Positions 1 to 9,778 of a stretch of 55,485 nt of DNA are shown in pieces; positions within the stretch are counted from its first letter, which is position 1; each line of letters starts with the position of its first letter. Both the position numbers and the translations under genes were made by a program. The stretch is from Streptococcaceae bacterium (lineage in GTDB: Bacteria; Bacillota; Bacilli; Lactobacillales; Streptococcaceae): NCBI GenBank assembly GCA_031285775.1, contig JAITVN010000072.1, positions 1 to 55,485 of the forward strand, given 5' to 3'. The notes beneath the pieces were generated by a model that was not told the DNA's origin, made no database searches, and was given only the letters and a program-made list of their open reading frames with translations.

Positions 1-105
1 AAGGCAAAGTGGGAGACTTCAGGCTCCCACTTTAGCAATGAAAGCGAAGCTTTGCTTGCGGCCTGCACGCCTTTTTGAGTAAATTTTAGGAACGGAACGA
101 ACTTT
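1..105. repeat. Nested palindromic repeat R, copy 1 (cut by the window edge)
   Basis: This stretch is about 90% identical by eye to the reverse complement of 27150-27250. It opens with a hairpin (AAAGTGGGAG ... CTCCCACTTT), then runs through GCAAGCAAAGC-like and GCCTGCACGCCTTTTT segments to a GGAAC end. Its left part lies outside the window. I do not recognise the family. Confidence 0.75.
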
Positions 106-114
106 GTCAACAGT

Positions 115-143
115 CTAAAGTCTCCTTTGGGAGTCTTTTTTGC
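115..143 (+). terminator. Probable intrinsic terminator
   Basis: AAAGTCTCC and GGAGTCTTT form a stem with one mismatch, and a run of six T follows. It probably ends a transcript entering from the left of the window and insulates the rhamnose promoter. Confidence 0.55.
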
Positions 144-250
144 TTATTCTTGACAGTGTAAATAATGCAGAACGAATTTATTGTGTCAGATATTTTTGTG
201 GGGGAAAATAAAATCTGTAAATTGAATAAACTTATGGTTAAAATCTGATA

Positions 251-279
251 TTGTATGCGATTACATAATGTGTTATATT
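251..279 (+). promoter_or_regulatory. Promoter of the rhamnose operon with overlapping cre-like site
   Basis: A TTGTAT -35 (251-256), a 17-nt spacer and an extended -10 TGTTATATT (271-279) precede the MFS gene. The sequence TGTATGCGATTACA at 252-265 matches the catabolite-responsive-element pattern TGWAANCGNTNWCA with one mismatch and covers the -35. CcpA repression in the presence of glucose is the expected consequence, by analogy with other lactic acid bacteria. Confidence 0.6.
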
Positions 280-298
280 TCTATTATATTCAACAGAA

Positions 299-353
299 AA
301 AGGTTCCAAAACCTTTCACTGTCACTAAATATTCATTCCTGAGTAATGAATAT
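299..353 (+). promoter_or_regulatory. Two hairpins in the 5' leader of the rhamnose operon
   Basis: AAAGGTT (299-305) pairs with AACCTTT (310-316). ATATTCATT (329-337) pairs perfectly with AATGAATAT (345-353) across a 7-nt loop. Neither is followed by a T run, so they are not obvious terminators. The second could be a regulator-binding palindrome or an mRNA-stabilising stem just ahead of the Shine-Dalgarno sequence. Confidence 0.5.
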
Positions 354-382
354 CCCATCAGCTTTATCTTTTTGGAGGAATC

Positions 383-1585
383 ATGGTAAAAAGAAAAAAT
401 ATGGACAGAAAGAAGCTATTGCTTGCACTCGGCATTGTCAGCATGAATTTGGTTGTCATGTCTTCATCTGTTGTCAGTTCGGGAATTGCAGCAATTGCAA
501 AGTCTTTTCCTAAAGAACCTGTTTCAAAAGTTCAAATGCTTAGCTCGCTTCCTCAATTAGGTCAAATTATTGCGACTTTATTGTTCACATGGCTGGCCTA
601 TACGCTCACACGTAAACATCTTGGAGCTCTGGCAATTACGATTGTGGCTGTTGGTGGTTTGATTCCTGTCTTTTTCAACAGTAGTCTTAATCTTATTTTG
701 GCCTGCATGGTTGTACTCGGATTTGGTGTCGGCTTAGTCAGTAGTATTGGTCCTGTATTGGTTCAGGAACATTTCGAGGGTGAAGAACGTGCCACTGTCA
801 TGGGGTGGCAGGTCGGTGCGAATACGCTCGGCATGGTTGTGCTTACTGCTTTTGGAGGATTTATTGGTTCGTCAAATTGGCGAAATCTCTTCTGGGTTTA
901 TCTTGTGGCTGTTCTCATTCTAATCATGTTCTGGTTTCTTGTCCCAAATGATGTGAAAGAGAAAATACAGGAAAATCAAGAGAATGGTAAAAAAGATTCC
1001 TTCTTCAGTCTTTTCAGAGGACTTAATCCCTATATTTACATCGTTCTGATCGCTACGCTTTTCTCCTCTGTTGCATTACAGACTTTTATGGCGAATTTGT
1101 CAATTACCTTAGCAGCAAAAGGAAGCGGAACTGCGTATGTGGCGCTTGTAATGGCAATTGGTAATATTGGTGGGATTGTCGTTGCGTTAGGTTTAAGTTT
1201 TATACGAAAAATTACAAAAAGTAATACAATTGCCTGCGGCTTTATCTCTTTCACTTTGGCCTTTATTAGCGTGATCTTCTTCGGTAATGTGTTCATGCAT
1301 ATTTTGGGCAACATCTTTATCGCAGCTGGAGCGGTTTTAGTTAATGCTACAGTACCATTTGTTTTGTCTAATATTGCTGATCATAGGAAATTTCCTCTCA
1401 TCATGGCTATGAATAATCTTGTGAGTGCTCTAATAGGAGTGTTCATTATACCGATATTTGCAATATTACATATTTCGGTTGGAGAACCTTCTTTGTTCGC
1501 GGGGATGATGATATGTACTGTCGTCGCATTGCTTCTCTTAATTTCACGTTTTGGCAAGCGTGTTTCGCAACAGTTTGAAAGTTAA
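383..1585 (+). CDS. MFS transporter, probable rhamnose/rhamnoside importer
   Basis: The 400-residue protein has the hydrophobic pattern of a 12-helix major facilitator permease, with a charged central loop around residues 190-210 (NDVKEKIQENQENGKK). A GGAGG box 7 nt upstream supports the ATG at 383. It opens a run of genes with very short gaps that includes a rhamnosidase and rhaBAD, so import of L-rhamnose or a rhamnosylated sugar is the natural inference. The sequence alone does not fix the substrate. The GH3 gene begins 5 nt after its stop, which suggests cotranscription. Confidence 0.75.
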   Translation: MVKRKNMDRKKLLLALGIVSMNLVVMSSSVVSSGIAAIAKSFPKEPVSKVQMLSSLPQLGQIIATLLFTWLAYTLTRKHLGALAITIVAVGGLIPVFFNSSLNLILACMVVLGFGVGLVSSIGPVLVQEHFEGEERATVMGWQVGANTLGMVVLTAFGGFIGSSNWRNLFWVYLVAVLILIMFWFLVPNDVKEKIQENQENGKKDSFFSLFRGLNPYIYIVLIATLFSSVALQTFMANLSITLAAKGSGTAYVALVMAIGNIGGIVVALGLSFIRKITKSNTIACGFISFTLAFISVIFFGNVFMHILGNIFIAAGAVLVNATVPFVLSNIADHRKFPLIMAMNNLVSALIGVFIIPIFAILHISVGEPSLFAGMMICTVVALLLLISRFGKRVSQQFES

Positions 1586-1590
1586 ATATT

Positions 1591-3296
1591 ATGAAAATTG
1601 ACTTAAGTAAAAAACCCTATTACCTGAATGATACGCAGATTTCCTTTGTCAAAGAAAAAACTAAAAATATGACTTTGGAAGAGAAAGTCGGACAGCTGTT
1701 TTTCGTCATTAGTCAAGATGATAACAGGGTAGATTTGAAAGATTTTATCGACAAATATAAACCTGGCGGAATGATGTTTCGTCCAGAAGCTGCAGAGAAA
1801 ATCAAACGAGAAATTGAGCTGATTCAAGAAGTGAGCGATATTCCGCTCTTCATGGCAGCGAATCTGGAATCGGGCGGGAACGGCTTGATTGCTGAAGGGA
1901 CTTGGTTTGGGACACCTTTACAAATAGCTGCAACGGATGATCCTGAAAATGCTTATCTGCTTGGAAAGGTTGCAGGACATGAAGCAGCACAAGTTGGGGC
2001 AAATATGGCTTTTGCGCCTATTGTAGACATTGATGTTAATTTCCGTAATCCGATCATGAACACCCGAACTTTCGGCAGCAGTCAGAAACGTGTGCTTGAG
2101 ATGAGTCTGGCAGAGTGTGAGGGTTTAAACAGAATAATATTATTTCTGTTGCCAAGCATTTTCCTGGAGACGGTGTGGATGAGCGCGACCAGCATATTGT
2201 CAGCTCTATTAATTCATTGTCTGTGGATGAGTGGATGAGTTCTTACGGTGAAATTTATCAGAAATTAATAGACGATGGTTTATCAAGTATTATGATCGCA
2301 CACATCATGCTCCCAGCTTGGGAAAGAAAACTCGCACCAGAAATAAAAGACATCGACTTACGACCAGCATCAAGTTCTGAGTTGCTGATAAAAGGTCTTC
2401 TAAGGGAGAAGCTACACTTTAACGGTCTGACAATTACAGATGCGACGCCGATGATCGGCTACAATTCTGCTGGTGCACGTTCAGAGTTATTGACTGCAAC
2501 GATCAATGCTGGAATTGACATGATCATGTTCAACAAAAATATTGATGAAGATTATCAGTTCATTTATCAGGCGATTGAAGATGACAAACTAGGCTTAGAC
2601 AAAGTTGATGAAGCAGTGACGCGAATTCTGGGAACCAAATTAGCACAAGGTCTGATGAATGCAGATGGAAATTTCATTAATAATTTGCCTGATGAGATTA
2701 ATCTACATTCATCTGAGCACTTAGCATTAGCCGCGCAAGTAGCTAAAAAATCTGTGACGTTGGTAAAGGATCGCGACCGGATATTGCCTATCTCTGCGGA
2801 AAAGTATCCGCGTGTGCGACTAGTAGTACTTGGTGATTCTGATGATGGCGGATTCAAGGAAGGCGGTCATGTAACAAATATCTTCAAGCAAGAATTAGAG
2901 AAAGAAGGTTTCCGAGTGACACTTTTTGATCACAACAGACTTGATTTTCACGAGATTTTTGAGGAAGGACTTGAGGATTTGCAAAGAAAATTTGACTTGG
3001 CCATCTATGTGGCAAATGTGGAAGCGGCAAGTAATCAGACGACAACGCGTATTAACTGGATTCAATTGATGGCTGCTGATGCACCTTGGTTCATGAGAAG
3101 TATTCCGACACTTTTTATCTCAACTGCAAATCCTTATCATTTGTTTGATGTTCCAGCAGTTTCAACATTTATCAATGCCTATACGGGCAACCCTGTCAGT
3201 ATTAAGGCAATCATTCGAAAAATCACAGGTCAAGAAGAATTTGAAGGTGTGAATCCTGTTGACCCTTTCTGTGGCGATTTTAGCACACACTTGTAA
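1591..3296 (+). pseudogene. Glycoside hydrolase family 3 gene, broken by a one-base frameshift
   Basis: Two overlapping reading frames together give one GH3 protein of about 568 residues (beta-glucosidase/beta-N-acetylhexosaminidase type). The first frame ends at 2238 after an aberrant hydrophobic tail. Reading on in the next frame from about 2133 restores the family motif AKHFPGDGVDERD and continues to 3296, including the nucleophile motif TITDA (Asp codon 2439-2441). The break maps to about 2131-2135 (AACAGAATAAT), where one extra A would restore the frame. Either the gene is inactivated or this is a sequencing error. It has no secretion signal, so it would have cleaved imported glycosides in the cytoplasm, beside the rhamnosidase. 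Confidence 0.8.
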
Positions 3297-3319
3297 TATT
3301 CAAAGGAGAAACAACAAAA

Positions 3320-6142
3320 ATGAAAATTTCAGAAATTACAGTGAATCATATGTTTGAGCCGATTGGCTTTCTGCTGGAAGATTTGCATATTGAATTTAAA
3401 GTTGAATCTGACAAATATGTTCCTGTTAAAAAACAATTAACAGTATGGACGCATGAGGAATCAGAAGCTTTATATAAGACTGAGTTTTCGGAGTTTGACA
3501 CTAACACTTTCATTCTGACAGAGGCAGACTTGATTTTGCAGCCTAGAACGCGATATTTTGTCAGAGTGAGTTTGACATCTGATGATGAAACAATTTCAGC
3601 TGAAACATTTTTTGAAACTGGAAAAATGAGTGAAGCATACTCAGCTGTCTGGATAGCCAATCAGGACAAGGCGCTGCAGAATACACTTTTCAAGAAAACT
3701 TTTGAAGCAAAGAATAAGATTCAAACAGCACGATTGTACATCACAGGACTTGGGGTTTATGAGGCTTATCTGAATGGTCAAAAGATTGGTGATGAAATTT
3801 TGGCACCAGGTGTGACGGCTTATGATCAACTGATTCAAGTTCAAAGCTATGATTTGAGCGCGTCTTTAACTGAAGCTGAGGCAAGCAATGAATTGTTAAT
3901 TTCTACTGCCGACGGCTGGTACAAGGGTGCTTTTAATTTTGACAATCAAGACAAAATATACGGCGATCAACACAGAGTGATTGCTGAACTTCATCTTGTT
4001 TATGAAGACGGCAGCAAAGAAGTGATTTGTACGGATTCTAGTTGGTTGACAACCCAAGGTCAGATTGAAAAGTCAGCCATCTATTACGGCGAAGATTGGA
4101 ATGCGACTTATAAAATTGATGATTGGACGCCAGTCGTCGTTTTGCAAGAAGATAAAAGTGTGCTTCAGGATCGTCTCAGCCTTCCGATAAAGATCCAGGA
4201 AAAACTTCCTGTCAAAGAAATTATAACCACTCCCTCAGGAGAAACAGTTCTTGATTTCGGGCAAAATCAGGCGGGTTGGATTGAGTTTTATAGTCGTGAA
4301 GCTTATGGAACAAAATTGAAATTTGAATTTGGCGAAATTCTACAGAATGGGAATTTTTATCGAGAAAATTTACGTGAGGCACGCGCAGCTTTTGTTTATA
4401 CATCAGACGGTAGTGAAAAATGGATTCATCCGCATTTTACTTATTTCGGATACCGTTATGTTCGTGTAACTGGAAATACGATGGCACTTGATCCTGATGA
4501 CTTTCAGGCTGACGTGATTTATTCGGAGTTGAAGCAGACTGGTTTCATTGAGACCGACAACACCAAAGTGAATCGTCTATTTGAAAATGTGACATGGGGG
4601 CAAAAGAGTAATTTCTTTGATGTGCCGACAGATTGTCCTCAGCGCAATGAGCGTCTCGGCTGGACGGGCGATGCAAATGTTTTCTCAAATACGGCAGCCT
4701 TTAATATGGATGTTTATGCATTTTATGTGAAATATCTTAAGGATATAGCGATTGAGCAAAAGCGCTTTGACGGAATGGTACCGCTTTATGCACCTGCTAT
4801 GGGCGGACTCGACGGTGGAGCAGCTGTTTGGGCGGATGCGGTCACCTTTATTCCTTGGAATGTGTACAATTTCTATGGCGATACTGCTATCTTACGGCAG
4901 AACTATTCTAATATGAAAGCATGGGTGGACTGGATCAGTCGTCATACGAAGACACCTTCTCTATGGACAGCAGGCTTCCAATTTGGGGATTGGCTGGCTC
5001 TGGATGGTGAAGATCCCGCATTTCCTACTGGAAAAACAGATGCTGATTTCATTGCTTCCGTTTACTACTATAACTCAAGTAAAATTGTGGCGGAAAGCGC
5101 AGCATTGTTAGGATTTGCTGAAGATGCTGAGCGGTATGCTAAACTTGCTGATGATATTCTTAAAATGATTTCACAAGAATACATTACAGAAACTGGGCGT
5201 CTCGTCATTGATTCACAAACTGCCTACTCACTTGCCTTATACTTTGAGGTTTTCCCAGAAGACAGGACGCAGCGAATTCTTTCAGATCTAGTTGCACGTC
5301 TGCATAAAGACAATGATCATCTGAAAACTGGATTTGTCGGTACACCTTTGGTTTGTCAGGCTTTATCCAAATACGGCAGGCATAAACTTGCGATGAAAAT
5401 ATTCCTTCAAGAAGACTTTCCAAGTTGGCTTTATGCGGTAAATATGGGCGCGACAACTGTCTGGGAGCGTTGGGACTCGGTTGAACCCGATGGCTCAATG
5501 AATAAATTCGGAATGAACTCGTTGAATCACTATAGTATTGGTGCAGTCATGGAGTGGGCTTATAAATATATATTAGGTATTGGCGCGCATCAACCAGGTT
5601 ATAAAGAGTTTACATTTGCACCTCATTTTGACTTTCAACTCAAAAAGGTGAGCGGAAAATTTATGACGGCTTATGGGGCTTTTACAGCAGATTATCAGAT
5701 TGAAGCTGAAGCACCGCATAAAATTGCGATTAACTGCTCGGTACCATTTGGGGTAACGGTGAATGTTGCGTTACCTTATATTGAAGCACAAGCGGAAATT
5801 CTTGTAAATGGTGTTTCAACCCCTGTAAAAGCAGTTCAGCTGAAAGCTGGGCACCATCAAATAAGCTACGTTCCGACGGAGGAATTAATTGAACACTATG
5901 ATTCCTTTACTTCACTCGCAACGATCATGGCGGATGAATTACTGGTTGCCGAGATTGATAAAATTGACGGCGTTTTAAATGCATTTAAAAATCCAGATGC
6001 TCTGAATGGAGATCTTGGTAACATTGGTACACTTCCACTACGGACTCTAAGTACGCTCCTGCCATTTATCAATGTGGAAGAGGACAAATTGGATGCCATT
6101 GAAAGACTGCTTGAAGGAACGGCGATTCTGACTGAGCGCTAA
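3320..6142 (+). CDS. Alpha-L-rhamnosidase (GH78)
   Basis: The 940-residue protein has the layout of bacterial GH78 enzymes: N-terminal beta-sandwich domains to about residue 400, then an (alpha/alpha)6 barrel containing the hallmark DCPQRNERLGWTGDANVF near residue 440, then a C-terminal beta domain. GH78 enzymes release terminal L-rhamnose from plant glycosides such as rutinosides or from polysaccharide fragments. No signal peptide is visible, so it should act on imported rhamnosides. The last 70 residues (from about LIEHYDSFTSLATI) extend beyond the usual C-terminal domain and look helical. An AAAGGAGA site precedes the ATG. Confidence 0.93.
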   Translation: MKISEITVNHMFEPIGFLLEDLHIEFKVESDKYVPVKKQLTVWTHEESEALYKTEFSEFDTNTFILTEADLILQPRTRYFVRVSLTSDDETISAETFFETGKMSEAYSAVWIANQDKALQNTLFKKTFEAKNKIQTARLYITGLGVYEAYLNGQKIGDEILAPGVTAYDQLIQVQSYDLSASLTEAEASNELLISTADGWYKGAFNFDNQDKIYGDQHRVIAELHLVYEDGSKEVICTDSSWLTTQGQIEKSAIYYGEDWNATYKIDDWTPVVVLQEDKSVLQDRLSLPIKIQEKLPVKEIITTPSGETVLDFGQNQAGWIEFYSREAYGTKLKFEFGEILQNGNFYRENLREARAAFVYTSDGSEKWIHPHFTYFGYRYVRVTGNTMALDPDDFQADVIYSELKQTGFIETDNTKVNRLFENVTWGQKSNFFDVPTDCPQRNERLGWTGDANVFSNTAAFNMDVYAFYVKYLKDIAIEQKRFDGMVPLYAPAMGGLDGGAAVWADAVTFIPWNVYNFYGDTAILRQNYSNMKAWVDWISRHTKTPSLWTAGFQFGDWLALDGEDPAFPTGKTDADFIASVYYYNSSKIVAESAALLGFAEDAERYAKLADDILKMISQEYITETGRLVIDSQTAYSLALYFEVFPEDRTQRILSDLVARLHKDNDHLKTGFVGTPLVCQALSKYGRHKLAMKIFLQEDFPSWLYAVNMGATTVWERWDSVEPDGSMNKFGMNSLNHYSIGAVMEWAYKYILGIGAHQPGYKEFTFAPHFDFQLKKVSGKFMTAYGAFTADYQIEAEAPHKIAINCSVPFGVTVNVALPYIEAQAEILVNGVSTPVKAVQLKAGHHQISYVPTEELIEHYDSFTSLATIMADELLVAEIDKIDGVLNAFKNPDALNGDLGNIGTLPLRTLSTLLPFINVEEDKLDAIERLLEGTAILTER

Positions 6143-6172
6143 GCTGAAATGGGAGATAAGGATATTTTGAAT

Positions 6173-7603
6173 ATGTATGATTACATCGCAGTTGACATTG
6201 GCGCAAGTAGCGGAAGACTGATTCATGGATACTTGAAACAAGGCAAACTTCAGCTTGAGGAAATTCATCGATTCAAAAACGGCTTTAACTTTGTCAATCT
6301 TCATGACCGCTGGGACATTGACTACCTGATAAGCCAAATTATTATCGGTCTGGAAAAAGCTAAGGCTAGGGGAATTACTCAATGCAAAATCGGAATTGAT
6401 ACCTGGGGAATTGACTATGTCCCTGTTCGTGAAAATGGTGAAAAAATTGCGGATCCTGTAAGTTATCGAGATAGCAGAACAGCGAATAAAATGCAGAAAT
6501 TTCATAAAAAAGTTTCTAGAGAAAAAATTTATGAGAAAACGGGCATTCAATTTCTTGACTTTAATACACTTTATCAGCTTTATGCCGAAGAAAAATCAAT
6601 CTTGGACGAGGCAGATAAACTTTTACTGATTCCCGATTATATCGGCTATGTACTCACAGGAAAACAAGTGACAGAAGTGACGAATGCCTCTACAACACAG
6701 ATGCTGAATCTGCATCAAGAACTTTTTGACATGGAATTGCTAGATGCATTGAAGATCAAGCCAGATTTATTTTCTCCTATAGTAGAAGCTGGAACAGTAC
6801 TCGGAAAAATTATGGACAAGTGGTATGACCAGTATGATCTACCAGAAGCAGAAGTGATTTCTGTTGCGTCACATGATACGGCAAGTGCTGTTGTCGGAGC
6901 ACCAGTAATTTCTGAAAGAGAGGATTGGGCCTTTTTATCCAGCGGTACTTGGTCGCTCATAGGCAGGGAAACAAAGCTTTCGATCAATTCGCGTGCAGCA
7001 TTAAAGGCCAACTTTACAAATGAGCGGGGAGCCTACGGGACTTACCGTTTCCTAAAAAATATTATGGGACTTTGGATGCAGCAAGAAATACAACGTCTCT
7101 GGCAAGGGGAAAGTTATAGTTTTCCTCAGATGGCCGCGACGGCTGAAAAAGAAAGATTCTTCACCTCAATCGTTGATGTCACAGATGCACGATTTACGAA
7201 TCCGGAAAACATGATCACAGAAATACAGAAGGCTTGTGAGGAGACGGGGCAGAAAATCCCCAGATCAATTGGAGAACTCACAAATTGCGTTTATTCCAGC
7301 TTGGCGAAAGGTTATCAGATAGAGCTTGAGACACTCGAAAAGATAACTGGAGCACCAATCAAGTCGCTTTACATTGTCGGAGGAGGCAGTAATATTGAGA
7401 GCCTCAATCAAGTCACCGCCGACTTATGCAGCATCACAGTTTATGCAGGACCTGATGAAGCCACTGCCGTCGGAAATCTGATTGTGCAGATGATTACTAA
7501 CAAAGAACTAGCAAATGTTGAGGCGGCGCGTAGATTAATCTTTGATTCCTTTGACATCAAATTATATCTCCCAAATACAACTAAGAAAGTAGAAACAAAA
7601 TGA
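6173..7603 (+). CDS. rhaB: Rhamnulokinase
   Basis: An FGGY-family sugar kinase that phosphorylates L-rhamnulose to rhamnulose-1-phosphate. The N-terminus [16 protein letters not shown] is the ATP-binding phosphate-1 motif of RhaB, and SSGTWSLIG and YIVGGGSNI are later family motifs. An in-frame ATG at 6149 would add eight residues, but the GGGAGATAAGGA segment at 6150-6161 is better placed to serve the ATG at 6173, which also matches the usual RhaB start. The 476-residue length is normal. The stop codon overlaps the rhaA start (ATGA), so the two are translationally coupled. Confidence 0.93.
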   Translation: MYDYIAVDIGASSGRLIHGYLKQGKLQLEEIHRFKNGFNFVNLHDRWDIDYLISQIIIGLEKAKARGITQCKIGIDTWGIDYVPVRENGEKIADPVSYRDSRTANKMQKFHKKVSREKIYEKTGIQFLDFNTLYQLYAEEKSILDEADKLLLIPDYIGYVLTGKQVTEVTNASTTQMLNLHQELFDMELLDALKIKPDLFSPIVEAGTVLGKIMDKWYDQYDLPEAEVISVASHDTASAVVGAPVISEREDWAFLSSGTWSLIGRETKLSINSRAALKANFTNERGAYGTYRFLKNIMGLWMQQEIQRLWQGESYSFPQMAATAEKERFFTSIVDVTDARFTNPENMITEIQKACEETGQKIPRSIGELTNCVYSSLAKGYQIELETLEKITGAPIKSLYIVGGGSNIESLNQVTADLCSITVYAGPDEATAVGNLIVQMITNKELANVEAARRLIFDSFDIKLYLPNTTKKVETK

Positions 7604-8862
7604 CAAATGAAGCAAAAATCATTGAACGCTATAAAGACGCAAAAGAACAATATGCAGAGATCGGCGTGGACACAGAAGCAGTATTGAAAAAACTTGAGTC
7701 AACGAAACTTTCTATCCACTGCTGGCAGGGAGATGACATTCATGGTTTCATCAATCCAGGACAAAAATTAACTGGAGGAATCGGTGTTTCTGGTAACTTT
7801 CCTGGTGTTGCCCGTACGGCAGAAGAGTTGACAGAAGATTTGCATGAGGCGATTTCGCTTCTGCCTGGTAAGCATAAAGTTCAGCTTCACACGATCTATG
7901 CTGTTACTGATAAGAAAAAAGATCTTGATGAGATTGGTCCTGAAGATTTCAAATACTGGGTTGATTTTGCAAAAAAAGAGAAAATTGGTCTTGATATGAA
8001 TCCGACCTTCTTCTCACACCCGAAAGTGAAGCATAATTTCACTTTGTCTAGCCCGGAGAAGGACATTCGAGATTTTTGGATTAAAGTCGGAAAGCAGTCT
8101 CGAGAAATTTCTAATTACTTTGGTGAGGCACTTGGTCAGCAATCGGTGAACAATTTCTGGGTTCCCGATGGTTATAAAGATAATCCTATTGACAAGCAGG
8201 GGCCGCGCGAGCGTTTGATAAAATCTCTTGATGAAATCATGGAGGAAAAATTCGATGAAAAGAACACGATTGAGGCAGTGGAAGGCAAGCTTTTCGGAAC
8301 TGGGATTGAGTCCTACACAGTTGGTTCAAATCTCTTCTACAATAACTATGCCATCAGTCGCGATAAACTTTGGACGATTGATGCGGGGCACTGGCACCCG
8401 ACAGAAGATGTTTCAGATAAATTTTCTTCTTACTTACCATTCGGCAAAGGCTTGATGCTCCATGTTTCCCGCCCGGTACGCTGGGACAGTGACCATGTGG
8501 TCATCTTTGATGAAGCACTTCTGCGTATTGCCCATTCACTCGTTCGTGACAATACACTGGAGAAGACAAATATTGGACTGGACTTCTTTGACGCGACCAT
8601 CAACCGTGTCGCTTCTTGGGTCGTGGGCACTCGTGCAACTCGTAAAGCACTGCTACAGGCAATGCTGGAGCCAGTAGCAGTGCTAAAAGAAGCTGAACTG
8701 AATTATGACTTTACAAAACGACTGGTACTGACAGAAGAACTAAAAGCTTACCCGATGGGTGCGGTTTGGGATTACTTCTGTTTAACACAAGATAAACCAG
8801 TTGGTCTTGATTGGTACAAAGAAATTAAACATTATGAGAAAGTTGTACTTCTTAATCGTTGA
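7600..8862 (+). CDS. rhaA: L-rhamnose isomerase
   Basis: This 420-residue protein converts L-rhamnose to L-rhamnulose, the first catabolic step. [13 protein letters not shown] near residue 41 and the conserved MNPTFFSHP and [14 protein letters not shown] segments identify RhaA; these regions hold the metal-binding residues of the TIM-barrel active site. It follows rhaB with a 4-nt overlap. An 84-nt gap with a hairpin separates it from rhaD. Confidence 0.95.
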   Translation: MTNEAKIIERYKDAKEQYAEIGVDTEAVLKKLESTKLSIHCWQGDDIHGFINPGQKLTGGIGVSGNFPGVARTAEELTEDLHEAISLLPGKHKVQLHTIYAVTDKKKDLDEIGPEDFKYWVDFAKKEKIGLDMNPTFFSHPKVKHNFTLSSPEKDIRDFWIKVGKQSREISNYFGEALGQQSVNNFWVPDGYKDNPIDKQGPRERLIKSLDEIMEEKFDEKNTIEAVEGKLFGTGIESYTVGSNLFYNNYAISRDKLWTIDAGHWHPTEDVSDKFSSYLPFGKGLMLHVSRPVRWDSDHVVIFDEALLRIAHSLVRDNTLEKTNIGLDFFDATINRVASWVVGTRATRKALLQAMLEPVAVLKEAELNYDFTKRLVLTEELKAYPMGAVWDYFCLTQDKPVGLDWYKEIKHYEKVVLLNR

Positions 8863-8872
8863 TTTTTATGGT

Positions 8873-8915
8873 ATGCTTTAAGGAGAATTAGTTTTTTGTC
8901 AACGCCTTAAAGTAT
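8873..8915 (+). other. Intra-operon hairpin between rhaA and rhaD
   Basis: ATGCTTTAAGG (8873-8883) can pair with CCTTAAAGTAT (8905-8915), giving an 11-bp stem with one G-T wobble and no T run after it. A processing or stability stem that tunes rhaD relative to rhaBA is plausible. Function is an inference. Confidence 0.5.
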
Positions 8916-8946
8916 GTGATTTTAGAAATTAAAAAAGGAATATATT

Positions 8947-9762
8947 TTGAAAAACATACTTGAAGCACCTTTCATAAAGGAAATGTGTGAAACTGCTGAA
9001 AATCTTTATCGACACGGTTGGGATGAACGGAATGGAGGAAATATTTCCTATATTCTAGATGAAGCCGAAGTAGGGAAGTATCTGGATGTGAAGGATGTAA
9101 AGCGTGAGATTCCGATGATATTTAATGCGGAAAATCTTGCAGACAAGTATTTTATCGTCACAGGTACAGGACGCTATTTCAAAAATGTGATGGCCCATCC
9201 TTCTGAAAATATGGGAATCGTCCGTGTTCAAAAAAATGGTCAGAAACTTGACCTTCTCTGGGGACTAGAGAATGGCATTCTTCCAACCAGTGAATTACCT
9301 TCACATTTCATGACACACATTTCCCGTTTGTCTGTTGATCTCGAAAATAAAGTTGTCATTCACTGCCATGCGACGCATCTTCTGGCGATGTCCTTTACGC
9401 ATTCTTTAGATGCGCGTGATTTCACCCGCAGACTTTGGCAAATGTGCACTGAATGTTTGGTCGTCTTTCCTGATGGTGTGGCTGTACTTCCTTGGATTGT
9501 CCCAGGCACTAATGAAATCGGAGAAGCAACTGCAGAATCCATGAAAGCACACCGTTTAGTCATTTGGCCTTTCCATGGTGTTTATGGGACAGGCAAAGAT
9601 CTTGATGAAACTTACGGACTGATTGAAACTGCAGAAAAAGCTGCAGAAGTCTATACTTATGTTCAGGCTCAGGGAGGCGTCAAGCAGGCAATCACAGATC
9701 AGAATCTCAAAGATCTGGCAGCCGCATTTCATGTAATGCCTGTTCCAGGTTATTTGGACTAA
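8947..9762 (+). CDS. rhaD: Rhamnulose-1-phosphate aldolase
   Basis: A class II aldolase of 271 residues that cleaves L-rhamnulose-1-phosphate into dihydroxyacetone phosphate and L-lactaldehyde. It shows NGGNISYIL near residue 31 and the zinc-ligand segment HCHATHLLAMSFTH near residue 139, and its length matches the E. coli enzyme. The start is TTG at 8947, supported by AAAAAGGA upstream. No lactaldehyde reductase or dehydrogenase gene lies in this cluster. Confidence 0.93.
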   Translation: MKNILEAPFIKEMCETAENLYRHGWDERNGGNISYILDEAEVGKYLDVKDVKREIPMIFNAENLADKYFIVTGTGRYFKNVMAHPSENMGIVRVQKNGQKLDLLWGLENGILPTSELPSHFMTHISRLSVDLENKVVIHCHATHLLAMSFTHSLDARDFTRRLWQMCTECLVVFPDGVAVLPWIVPGTNEIGEATAESMKAHRLVIWPFHGVYGTGKDLDETYGLIETAEKAAEVYTYVQAQGGVKQAITDQNLKDLAAAFHVMPVPGYLD

Positions 9763-9778
9763 AAAAAGCAGGTAACAG

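Noticed and set aside
2095-2240. Programmed ribosomal frameshift in the GH3 gene
   Set aside because: There is no slippery heptamer with a downstream stem at the exact junction, and one added base fully restores the family motif, so mutation or sequencing error is simpler.
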